Assembly: GCA_027364775.1 (NCBI GenBank)
Contig: DAHXOS010000057.1
Coordinates: 1-17,480, forward strand
Direction of reading: 5' to 3'
DNA from: a bacterium
Lineage (GTDB): Bacteria > Patescibacteriota > Microgenomatia > Daviesbacterales > UBA10151
Length of the DNA: 17,480 bases
The notes below the pieces were generated by a model. The model worked only from the letters and a program-made list of their open reading frames with translations, was not told the origin of the DNA and did no database searches. Below are positions 1 to 7,749 of this stretch, in pieces. Position numbers and translations under genes: made by a program. Numbering within the stretch: position 1 is the stretch's first letter; each line of letters begins with the position of its first letter.

Positions 1-1464
1 CTTTATAATTATTATGGTGTGTTACCTTATTATATAGGTGGAATATTAAGTTACTTTTTGGGCTACATTGGAGCAGCCAAGGCACTGTTTTTTATACCTT
101 TAGTAATTGCGGGTTTATCAATGTATTTTTTGGCAAAAGAGCTTTATGGAAAAACGCCAGCACTTGTGGCAGCTTCCCTGTATACTTTTGCACCTTACAG
201 GGCAGTTGATACTTACGTAAGAGGTGCAATTGCAGAAAGTTTTGCAATAAGTTTAGCACCCTTAATTTTCTTATTTTCATATAGACTGACATACAAAAAT
301 ACAAGGCTGAATTTTGTAATGACTTCACTCTCAGTTACTCTTTTTGTGTTAAATCACAATTTAATGACGCTTATTTTTGTTTCAGTTCTTATCTTGTGGA
401 ATTTATTTCATTTGTATTTAACTAAATTTAAGAATCTTATACCTTTATTATTATCATCATTATTAGGTGTTGGGATTGCCTCCTTCTTTTTAATACCAGC
501 ATCTTTGGAGCAAAATTTAGTTCAGATTGACACTTTGACCCAAGGAGGGTCTAATTTTAGAGCACATTTTGTTACAGTTAATCAATTGTTTTTTAGTAGA
601 TATTGGGGATATGGAGTTTCTCAATTTGGACCTAACGACACTATGTCATTTCAAATTGGTTACCCCCATGTAATGCTGATTATTCTGGCTTTACTTGTGT
701 TAATTTTTGCAATCTTTAAGAAAAAGGATACAGAAAATACCGGCAGGATAATATTACTGTTTTTGGTATTTTTTGTTTCTGTTATTCTAATGCTTCCAAA
801 ATCTATAGTTATATGGGAAGCTATTTTGCCATTAAAATTTATACAGTTTCCCTGGAGATTTTTAACTTTAGTTATATTTAGTTCAAGTTTGATAGGTGCC
901 TATGTTGTTATTTATTTAACAGATAGACTTAAATTAGGGGTATCCTTAGTAATTGTTTTGCTTACTGTGGGACTTAATCTAAATTATTTTAAACCAAACT
1001 ATTATTATGAATTGACCGATAAAGAAAAACTTTCCGGAGAATCTTTTAAAATTCAACAACAAGCGGGAATTTTAGATTATTTACCAAAGACTGCACAGGA
1101 GCCTAAGGGGCCAAGACCAGAAAAACCTGAGGTGATTTCAGGAAAAGCTGAGGTTGGTAAATTTACTGACAATTCTAATAATTGGAACTTTACTATAAAA
1201 GTTTTTGAAAAAGCCAATATTGAAGTACCGGTATTTGATTTTCCAGTTTGGAAAACTTTTCTAAATGGTAAATTAATTGATCATTCTAATCAAAACCGTT
1301 TAGGTAGAATTAGACTAGATTTAAATCCCGGAAGTTATACAGTAAACGGACGTTTTGAGAATACACTAGTTAGGAATATTGCCAATAGTCTAAGTATTAT
1401 TTCCTTTCTTGTATTCTTAAGCTTACTCTTACCTTTCAAAGGAATAAACAAACTATGGAAGTAG
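1..1464 (+). CDS. PTPS-related/YfhO-like polytopic membrane protein, 5' end cut off by window
   Basis: This is an integral membrane protein, probably GT-C fold, that likely handles a lipid-linked sugar at the outer face of the membrane; its substrate is unknown. The frame is open from base 1. A GTG at 19 could be read as a start, but the codons before it (LYNYYG, followed by VLPYYIGG) continue the aromatic YYPPL-like motif expected near the N-terminus of the 6-pyruvoyl-tetrahydropterin-synthase-related membrane family. The true start is therefore upstream of the window. A second family-like block, APYRAVDTYVRGAIAES, lies at about 190-240. About ten hydrophobic segments follow. Near 1150-1375 comes a soluble beta-rich region (PVWKTFLNGK, then LNPGSYTVNGRF) resembling the C-terminal domain of YfhO-like proteins, and then a last membrane helix. 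It ends in TAG and overlaps the flippase gene by 10 bases. The family call rests on remembered motifs, and enzymatic activity is inferred. Confidence 0.78.
   Translation, partial: LYNYYGVLPYYIGGILSYFLGYIGAAKALFFIPLVIAGLSMYFLAKELYGKTPALVAASLYTFAPYRAVDTYVRGAIAESFAISLAPLIFLFSYRLTYKNTRLNFVMTSLSVTLFVLNHNLMTLIFVSVLILWNLFHLYLTKFKNLIPLLLSSLLGVGIASFFLIPASLEQNLVQIDTLTQGGSNFRAHFVTVNQLFFSRYWGYGVSQFGPNDTMSFQIGYPHVMLIILALLVLIFAIFKKKDTENTGRIILLFLVFFVSVILMLPKSIVIWEAILPLKFIQFPWRFLTLVIFSSSLIGAYVVIYLTDRLKLGVSLVIVLLTVGLNLNYFKPNYYYELTDKEKLSGESFKIQQQAGILDYLPKTAQEPKGPRPEKPEVISGKAEVGKFTDNSNNWNFTIKVFEKANIEVPVFDFPVWKTFLNGKLIDHSNQNRLGRIRLDLNPGSYTVNGRFENTLVRNIANSLSIISFLVFLSLLLPFKGINKLWK
1438..1443 (+). promoter_or_regulatory. 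Possible Shine-Dalgarno site of the flippase gene
   Basis: AAAGGA lies 11 bases before the ATG at 1455, inside the end of the preceding gene. It is one of the few purine-rich sites in the window that resembles a ribosome-binding site, and it supports the ATG at 1455 as the start. The spacing is slightly long. Confidence 0.4.
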
Positions 1465-2879
1465 AAAATATTAATAAAAAATTAATTTCTGGATTTTTAA
1501 CTTTAAGTTTTCGAAAACTGGCGCTGCTGGCAATTAGTTTTTTAACCATAAATATAATTTTGGCCAGAATTTTACCAATTGAAGTGATAGGTACTTTTAA
1601 TATTGCTAATTCAATTGTAGCAATATTTGCTTTTTTTGCTGAAGTTGGATTAGGAGCAGCTTTAATCCAAAAGAAACAAGTTAGTGAAGATGACTTAAAA
1701 ACAACTTTTACAATTCAAACTATCCTGACTACACTAATTGCAGTAATTGTTTTTATACTTGCACCTTTGGCAGCTAATATCAGGGGAATGGATTTTGCAG
1801 GTATTTGGCTTATTAGGGCTTTAGCAATTGTTTTTGCACTTAATTCCCTAAAAAGTGTTCCTTCACTACTCCTTGAGCGCGAACTTAAATTTAAACCTTT
1901 AGTAACTGTTGAACTTGTAGAAACAATAGTTTTTAATGCTATTTTAGTCTATCTTTCTTTTAACCATTATGGGGTTTGGTCATTTACTTATGCAGCAATA
2001 GCACGGGTGATAGTGGGTGTTGCAACAATTTATTTAATTGCTCCTTGGAAAATAAGTTTGGGTATTTCAAAACCAGCTGCAAAAGTGTTGTTTGGCTTTG
2101 GAATTATCTTTCAGCTAAATTCTATCTTAGCTTTACTTAAAGACCGTCTGGTTTCACTAGTTGTGGCCTACTTAATTGGAGCCAGGGGAGTAAGTTTTAA
2201 TACTTGGGCTCAAAACTTAGCTTTTTTACCGCTTGAAGTTATGAATATCATGATCAGAATTACTTTTCCGGCTTTTGCCAGGCTTCAGGATAATCAAGCT
2301 GCTTTAAAACAAACTTTAGAGCGGTCTTTATTTTTAACAGGAGCAATTTTATATCCGATTTTATTTGGCTTATTATCAATAGCACCAAGTTTAATTAAAT
2401 ATGTTGTTTCATCAAAATGGGAGCCGGCTTTGCCCTTAATTTATTTATTTGCAATAACTGCTTTTTGGGCAACTTTTTCGACACCTTTTACTAATTTTTT
2501 AAATGCAATTGGTAAAATTAAAGTAACTTTAAAATTAATGGTGATGTGGACAATCTTAGAATGGTCTTTAACTCCAATTTTGACTTATAAATTTAATTAT
2601 TATGGTCCGGCTTTATCATCGTCTTTAATCTCCTTTAGCTCGATTGCAACAGTTATTTTAGTTAAAAGAAATATTGATATAGAGATAATTAAAAACATTT
2701 GGAGGCCATTGGTTTCAGCTCTTATTATGGGAGTAATAACATATATATTAAGCAGTATGTGGGTTAATAATGTTTATACTTTAATAGTTGTGATTATAAT
2801 GGGGGGTTTAATTTATAGCGGGCTAATGAGCTTACTTGCTTGGGAGCAAATAAAAACATCAATTAAAACTTTAAAATAA
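1455..2879 (+). CDS. Polysaccharide flippase, Wzx/MOP superfamily (WzxC/TuaB-like)
   Basis: This is a 474-residue, highly hydrophobic protein with enough segments for the usual 12-14 helices, and its length is typical of Wzx-type flippases. Early in the protein, FAEVGLGAALIQKK (about residues 61-74) matches the characteristic end of the second helix in the Polysacc_synt_3 group. The later LLERELKFKPLVTVELVE stretch also fits that group. The expected role is moving a polyprenyl-linked oligosaccharide from the inner to the outer leaflet of the cytoplasmic membrane. It overlaps the upstream gene by 10 bases and sits 2 bases before the large fusion gene, so it is probably cotranscribed and partly translationally coupled. 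It is the only export-type protein in the window, so the lipid-linked products of the GT2 and GT4 genes downstream are its likely cargo. The exact glycan cannot be read from sequence. Confidence 0.88.
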   Translation: MEVENINKKLISGFLTLSFRKLALLAISFLTINIILARILPIEVIGTFNIANSIVAIFAFFAEVGLGAALIQKKQVSEDDLKTTFTIQTILTTLIAVIVFILAPLAANIRGMDFAGIWLIRALAIVFALNSLKSVPSLLLERELKFKPLVTVELVETIVFNAILVYLSFNHYGVWSFTYAAIARVIVGVATIYLIAPWKISLGISKPAAKVLFGFGIIFQLNSILALLKDRLVSLVVAYLIGARGVSFNTWAQNLAFLPLEVMNIMIRITFPAFARLQDNQAALKQTLERSLFLTGAILYPILFGLLSIAPSLIKYVVSSKWEPALPLIYLFAITAFWATFSTPFTNFLNAIGKIKVTLKLMVMWTILEWSLTPILTYKFNYYGPALSSSLISFSSIATVILVKRNIDIEIIKNIWRPLVSALIMGVITYILSSMWVNNVYTLIVVIIMGGLIYSGLMSLLAWEQIKTSIKTLK

Positions 2880-2881
2880 AA

Positions 2882-5800
2882 ATGTTTAAAAAAACTTTAC
2901 TGTTTCTTTTTATAACAACTTTAGTATTTTTGGGATTTACAGTGAAACCTGTCAAGGCAGAAATGCAAAAAAATGTGGTTATAGTAAATCCTATCAGAGG
3001 TAAAGATTTTTGGTCAAATACTTACTCAATTTTAGATACACCGACCAAACAGTATGAACTATTAAGCAAAAATAATTTACCAGCGACTTGGCTTATAAGG
3101 TATGATGCTTTAAATGACCCTCAAGTTATTTCTTTTTTAAAAACTTTAAATCCAGATCAGGAAATTGGTTTATTTTTAGAAATAACTCCATCATTAACAA
3201 AGGATGCTCAGGTTAAATATAACCAAAGTCCTAATTGGCACTATGCAAAATCAGTTTTACTTACCGGATATCCGGTAAGTGACCGCCAAAAATTGATCGA
3301 TACAGCTGTTTTAAAATACCGCCAGATTTTTAATAAAAATCCTAAATCTGTTGGGGCTTGGTGGATTGATGCTGGATCTTTAGAATATTTGTACAATAAA
3401 TATCAGATTCAAACTAACCTGGATGTAGCTGATCAATTTTCTACAGATCAGTACCAAGTGTGGGGACAATATTGGTCGACACCGTTTTATCCATCCCGCG
3501 TTAATGCACTGATGCCGGCCCAGTCGGATGAATGGAAGATTGGAATAGTAACTATTCAATGGGCAACAAGAGATCCTTTTAATGCTTTTGGTAACGGGGT
3601 ATACAACAGTACTTATAGTGTTCAAGCTAACGATTATTTGTTACATGATTTGAATATTGATTATTTTGAAAAATTATTAAATGTTTATCCACAAACAACC
3701 GTAGGATTAGAAAATGATTTCTCCTGGCAAAAATATGGACCGGAATATACAAATCAAATTAATTTAATTAGTCAAAAAAAGCAGGCCGGACAATTGACAG
3801 TTAAAAATATGCAGAGTTTTGCTAATTTTTATCAAACGTCTTATCCTAAAACATCACCAAATATCTTGCTTGTTTCGGATGATCCGTTGGGAACTTCAGG
3901 AAAGGTAGTGTGGTTTCAAACTCCAAAATACCGGGTGGGTTGGTTTTATAACAAGGATGGATCGGTTATTAGGGATTTAAGAATTTTAAATGACAGCAAA
4001 GAAGAGGTTTGTTTAAAAACAGCTTGTGATAATCTGAAACTGGCTTTTAATTTTTCGGAGGCAATTGATGATGTTAACTTTAATACAAAGTGGGTCATAG
4101 ACCAAGGTAAAATTTCGGATTTTAAAGTTGCTCAAACCGAACAAGGAGCCAGAATAACTTATCTTAACGAAAGTGGGGTAAGGCGCCAAATTGAATTTTG
4201 GTCAAATGATATAAAAATTGATGATAAGGTAAAGACTTTGTCCACTGCAATTTTAGATACGGTTGTAAAAAGCGAAAAAGATTCCCAAAATAAAATTAAT
4301 TTAGACACTAATCTAAAACTGTTATATAGCGAGAATATTAAAAAGGTTTCTATTAATAGCTTAAAGTTCTTAATCTTTACAGTTCTGTTTTTCTTAATTC
4401 CCGGCTATTTAATTTCTAAAAGATGGTTATATTCATTACCAGTAGGCTGGAGTTTATTTACATTTTTAAGCTTTATATTAGGATATCTAAAGCTCGACAT
4501 ATTAATTTGGGTATTACCAGCAATTAGTTTTGTCTTATTATTTAAGTTAAAAATTAAGCTACAACTTAAATTTAATATTTCTTTGTCTTTATTTTTGGCT
4601 GTGCTAAGTGGCTCATTATATTGGTTACTAACTGTTGCCAAGAGTGGGTTACTTTATAATTTTGGTTATGGTTACTGGGGACCTAATGGTCATGATGGAA
4701 TTTGGCACTTATCATTAATTTCGAGCTTACAAAGAAGTATTCCTCCACAGAATCCAGTGTTTGCCGGCAATTTACTTACCAATTACCACTACTTTTTTAA
4801 TCTACTTCTTGCCAACACAGGTAAATTATTTGCAATTGATAGTCAGGACTTATTATTTAGATTTTTTCCATTTTTTATTGCTTTATTAATCGGTTTTCTA
4901 ACTTATCAGACTGTTAAAAGATTTTTTGTTAATGAAGATTGGTTGGGCCATATCTCAGGGATTATAGCAGTAATTTTAGTTTACTTTGGTGGCAGTTTGG
5001 GGTGGATCTTAACTTATTTGCAAAATAGAACTTTTGGGGGAGAATCGACTTTTTGGGCTCAACAAGGAAGATCAACTTTACTAAATCCGCCTTATGCAAT
5101 TTCTTTAGTTTTACTTCTTACCGGATTTAATTTATTTATGGAGCTAATTAAAAATCAAAAAGAAAAGAAAAGCTATTTTAGCAATTTTTGGTTGATAATT
5201 TCTTTAGTTTTAACGTGGGGAACATTAATTGAATACAAAGCTTATGCCGGAATACTGCTATTAGGAGCTTTAGGTCTGCTTTCATTAGAAAAACTTTTAA
5301 AAAAAGATTACAAATTTATCTTACTTTCAGGATTGATTTTGTTAACTTCTATTTTAGTATTTTTACCTAATAATTTATCAAGTAGTAATTTAATTGTTAT
5401 TTCGCCACTTTGGTTAATCTATTCAATGATATCTTCCGCGGACAGGTTAAATTGGACCAGACTGGCATTGGCAATGCAATCTAACTTACCATTTAAATTA
5501 TTTGTTTCATATTCAATTGGAGTTGTGGTGTTTATTACCGGCAATTTAGGAATAAGACTTTTAGGTTTTGCTTCAATAGGCCAACTATTACACAAACGGA
5601 TACTACTTTATATTTCAATATTGGGATTAATTTTACCCCTGGTCTTTTTACAAAAAGGGACAAATTGGAATATTGTTCAATTTTTTTATTACCCTTTGTT
5701 TATTTTTAACTTATTGGCAGGTATAAGTTTGGGTAAGCTATTTATTAAAAAAAGTATTTTAGCTAAGGCTGTAGTAATAATTATACTAGTGGTGACTTTA

Positions 5801-6256
5801 TTACCGGCAAATCAGATCACTTTTGCAGAATACTGGCCACTCCGGGCTCCTTCTATGATTTCAAATGAAGAGATAGCTGCTTTAAATTTTTTAAAAAAAC
5901 AACCACAGGGAACGGTAATGGTCACAGGCTATGATAAAAAATTACAGAATAAATATGCAACACCTATTCCCCTCTATGCATATGAATCAACAGCTTATGT
6001 AGCAGCTTTTTCAAATCAACCAGTATTTTTAGAAGATACGGTTAATTTAGAGATTATGGGAGTTGATTATAAAGGAAGAATAAATGAGCAAAACGATGTT
6101 ATACAGTTTCCTAATAAAGCAAAAGAGATCTTTAAAAGAAACAAAATCAAATATCTATACAATATTAAAGTAAATGGGTATGATTTTAATCAATCTCTAA
6201 TGGGACTTGAAAAAATTTACGAAAATGGTGAAGTTACAATATTTCAAATTCTATAA
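2882..6256 (+). CDS. Exported deacetylase-like domain fused to a GT-C-like membrane domain
   Basis: This 1124-residue protein has several parts. Residues 1-26 form a signal peptide (KK, hydrophobic core, end at about KPVKA). Residues about 30-330 resemble a NodB/glycoside hydrolase-deacetylase barrel: VVIVNPIRG strand, LPATWLI, then EIGLFLEITPS where deacetylases carry a His motif, and later DQFSTDQYQVWG. Residues about 330-490 look beta-rich and extracytoplasmic and hold the only two cysteines, C377 and C382. From about 492 to 990 there are roughly 12 membrane segments. A loop with GHDGIWHL (603-610) and NYHYFFN (634-640) recalls GT-C or YYY-type membrane proteins. Residues about 1000-1124 form a soluble tail with AYVAAFSNQPVFLEDTVN, as in other GT-C proteins. 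Usual deacetylase metal ligands are not evident, so the first domain may bind glycan rather than cut it. It starts 2 bases after the flippase gene with no clear ribosome-binding site. The substrate is unknown. Confidence 0.75.
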   Translation: MFKKTLLFLFITTLVFLGFTVKPVKAEMQKNVVIVNPIRGKDFWSNTYSILDTPTKQYELLSKNNLPATWLIRYDALNDPQVISFLKTLNPDQEIGLFLEITPSLTKDAQVKYNQSPNWHYAKSVLLTGYPVSDRQKLIDTAVLKYRQIFNKNPKSVGAWWIDAGSLEYLYNKYQIQTNLDVADQFSTDQYQVWGQYWSTPFYPSRVNALMPAQSDEWKIGIVTIQWATRDPFNAFGNGVYNSTYSVQANDYLLHDLNIDYFEKLLNVYPQTTVGLENDFSWQKYGPEYTNQINLISQKKQAGQLTVKNMQSFANFYQTSYPKTSPNILLVSDDPLGTSGKVVWFQTPKYRVGWFYNKDGSVIRDLRILNDSKEEVCLKTACDNLKLAFNFSEAIDDVNFNTKWVIDQGKISDFKVAQTEQGARITYLNESGVRRQIEFWSNDIKIDDKVKTLSTAILDTVVKSEKDSQNKINLDTNLKLLYSENIKKVSINSLKFLIFTVLFFLIPGYLISKRWLYSLPVGWSLFTFLSFILGYLKLDILIWVLPAISFVLLFKLKIKLQLKFNISLSLFLAVLSGSLYWLLTVAKSGLLYNFGYGYWGPNGHDGIWHLSLISSLQRSIPPQNPVFAGNLLTNYHYFFNLLLANTGKLFAIDSQDLLFRFFPFFIALLIGFLTYQTVKRFFVNEDWLGHISGIIAVILVYFGGSLGWILTYLQNRTFGGESTFWAQQGRSTLLNPPYAISLVLLLTGFNLFMELIKNQKEKKSYFSNFWLIISLVLTWGTLIEYKAYAGILLLGALGLLSLEKLLKKDYKFILLSGLILLTSILVFLPNNLSSSNLIVISPLWLIYSMISSADRLNWTRLALAMQSNLPFKLFVSYSIGVVVFITGNLGIRLLGFASIGQLLHKRILLYISILGLILPLVFLQKGTNWNIVQFFYYPLFIFNLLAGISLGKLFIKKSILAKAVVIIILVVTLLPANQITFAEYWPLRAPSMISNEEIAALNFLKKQPQGTVMVTGYDKKLQNKYATPIPLYAYESTAYVAAFSNQPVFLEDTVNLEIMGVDYKGRINEQNDVIQFPNKAKEIFKRNKIKYLYNIKVNGYDFNQSLMGLEKIYENGEVTIFQIL
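3259..3280. repeat. Perfect 22-bp palindrome inside the fusion gene
   Basis: The half-site ACTTACCGGAT is followed directly by its exact reverse complement, giving 11 paired bases with no spacer. It lies in frame and encodes LTGYPVS in the deacetylase-like domain. It may be a protein-binding or restriction-type site, an RNA hairpin, or chance. No second copy was noticed in the window. Confidence 0.6.
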
Positions 6257-7730
6257 AGTTTATTTCACAAAAATTTTAACTGTCATTTTTTTTGCTATCT
6301 TACTTTGGACTTTTTTTTCGTACCGTTTAGTAGAAATACCTCCCGGAATAACTATTGATGAGGCAGCTTTTGGATATAATGGAGCACTTCTGGCTAAAAC
6401 GCTAAGAGATGAGAACCGCCGGTTTTTACCATTTTTTGTTTTATCTATTGATGGTCAGGATTGGCGCCAACCGGTAACTCAATATGTAACAGCAATAACA
6501 TTTAAGTTTTTTGGCAGCTCTTTTTATAACTTGAGGTCAGTTAGTACTTTTTTTGCTGTTATTAGTACAATCTTATTTTTTTATTTACTGCAGATTATCA
6601 AAAATTTTAAATTTGCACTTTTGGGAATATTAATATTTATTACTACCCCTATTCTATTTATTCAATCCCATATGGGGTTAGATAATATTGCACCTTTACC
6701 ATTTGTTATTTTATGGTTGATTGGAATCGTGAAATATCAACACTCAAAAAAGATCAGTTTTTTAATTTTATCAGGATTGTCCTTGGGAATGAGTATTTAC
6801 AGTTATAAAGCAATGAGACTTATTGTTCCTGTTTGGTCTGGACTCAGCACATTATATTTATATTGGTTAAGCTATGATCCAAAACAAAAAACTTTTTTTT
6901 CATTTAAAAGATATAGAAGTGTTTATATTTTTATTGCCTCAGTAATACCTTTTTTCTTAATTATGCCAATTTTACAAAAACTTTACCCTGGAGCTTTATT
7001 TGGAGGTGCATCTGCAAGTTTTGACTCTTATCAACAATTTTTTTTAGGGTATTTATCTAATTTAGATCCTTCTTTTCTTTACATCACAGGAGATAGTACT
7101 CCTTACCATTCGGTCGGAAATTACGGTGCACTACTACTTTCTACCCTACCACTTTTTTTAGTTGGTGCATATCAAGCTATAAGGCAAAAAAATATTTTTA
7201 CTTTTGTTTTAGTGGCATTTTTAATAGCTCCGTTATTTTTTGGAATTGTCGGATCGATACACAGGGCTAGTAGATTGCTAGCTATACTGCCTTTGTATTC
7301 TTTAATCTGTGCTTTAGGGATTAGCTCTTTTTATAAGATAAAAAATAAACGTTTTAAAGTTATTCCAGCACTTATTATTTTATTAATTTTATTAAATGCT
7401 TTGGATTTTTTTAGATACTATTTTTTAATTTATCCAAGTTATTATCAAACCTTAGATAGTTTTAAAACCAGATCAAATGATTCATATCAAGTATTAGCTC
7501 AACAAGCATCAAAGAGAGGTTTACGTCCTTTTATCCAAAGGGAGATATATCAATCAGATGGGGCAGCAGCAAAATTCTTTGGAGCTGCATATTTTAATAA
7601 TGTTGGTATTTGGGATACTAGAGATAAAATTCCAGATAAAAGTATTTTATTAACTACTTCTGAAAGGTTAAGTGGGATGAAAAGGTTAGAATTAAAGCTT
7701 CCTGCTTATAATATTTTAGTTCCTGAGTAA
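6225..7730 (+). CDS. GT39-like (PMT/ArnT-type) membrane glycosyltransferase
   Basis: This is a roughly 501-residue polytopic protein that probably transfers a sugar from a polyprenyl-phosphate donor at the outer membrane face. After the first helix comes PPGITIDEAAFGYNG. The acidic pair D45-E46 (numbered from the ATG at 6225) sits in the first external loop, where GT39 and ArnT enzymes carry their catalytic acidic motif. A second conserved block (GQDWRQPVTQY, then RSVSTFFAVIS) and a later GSIHRASRLLAILP segment match the two GT39-like genes at 14698 and 16420. The ATG at 6225 was chosen; a TTG at 6207 in the same frame would add six residues. Neither start has a convincing ribosome-binding site. 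The gene overlaps the fusion gene by 32 bases. It contains four runs of eight T (near 6286, 6311, 6893 and 7038), which are possible slippage spots. Acceptor and sugar are unknown. Confidence 0.8.
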   Translation: MVKLQYFKFYKVYFTKILTVIFFAILLWTFFSYRLVEIPPGITIDEAAFGYNGALLAKTLRDENRRFLPFFVLSIDGQDWRQPVTQYVTAITFKFFGSSFYNLRSVSTFFAVISTILFFYLLQIIKNFKFALLGILIFITTPILFIQSHMGLDNIAPLPFVILWLIGIVKYQHSKKISFLILSGLSLGMSIYSYKAMRLIVPVWSGLSTLYLYWLSYDPKQKTFFSFKRYRSVYIFIASVIPFFLIMPILQKLYPGALFGGASASFDSYQQFFLGYLSNLDPSFLYITGDSTPYHSVGNYGALLLSTLPLFLVGAYQAIRQKNIFTFVLVAFLIAPLFFGIVGSIHRASRLLAILPLYSLICALGISSFYKIKNKRFKVIPALIILLILLNALDFFRYYFLIYPSYYQTLDSFKTRSNDSYQVLAQQASKRGLRPFIQREIYQSDGAAAKFFGAAYFNNVGIWDTRDKIPDKSILLTTSERLSGMKRLELKLPAYNILVPE

Positions 7731-7737
7731 TTTAAGG

Positions 7738-7743
7738 TAAGAT
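7738..7743 (+). promoter_or_regulatory. Possible -10 box for a leaderless transcript of the GT2 gene at 7750
   Basis: TAAGAT is followed by six bases (ATATCT) and then the ATG at 7750, so transcription would begin at or next to the start codon. No good -35 box is visible; TTTAGT at 7715-7720 is the best at 17-bp spacing. AAGG at 7734-7737 could instead be a distant ribosome-binding site. The call is weak and gains support only from the similar arrangement before 14698. Confidence 0.25.
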
Positions 7744-7749
7744 ATATCT

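Noticed and set aside
19..21. GTG at 19 as the true start of the first gene
   Set aside because: The frame stays open to base 1, and the codons before it carry an aromatic motif that belongs to the protein family, so the gene is cut by the window edge.
3430..3455. Short inverted repeat CTGATC/GATCAG
   Set aside because: Only six paired bases with an 11-base loop inside coding sequence, which is common by chance.
3455..3560. Patch of higher G+C in the fusion gene
   Set aside because: It is short and in frame, and encodes a conserved-looking stretch (STPFYPSRVNALMPAQ). Amino-acid content explains it without horizontal transfer.
3380..3625. 81-codon minus-strand open frame, and similar ones at 92-328, 4405-4641 and 14467-14685
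   Set aside because: All lie opposite strongly supported genes and show no family motifs. Such frames are expected by chance opposite long genes.
2882..6256. Assembly error joining two separate genes
   Set aside because: The frame is continuous. The signal peptide, outer domain and membrane domain have compatible topology, with no internal start or composition break at the junction near residue 490. It remains worth a read-coverage check.
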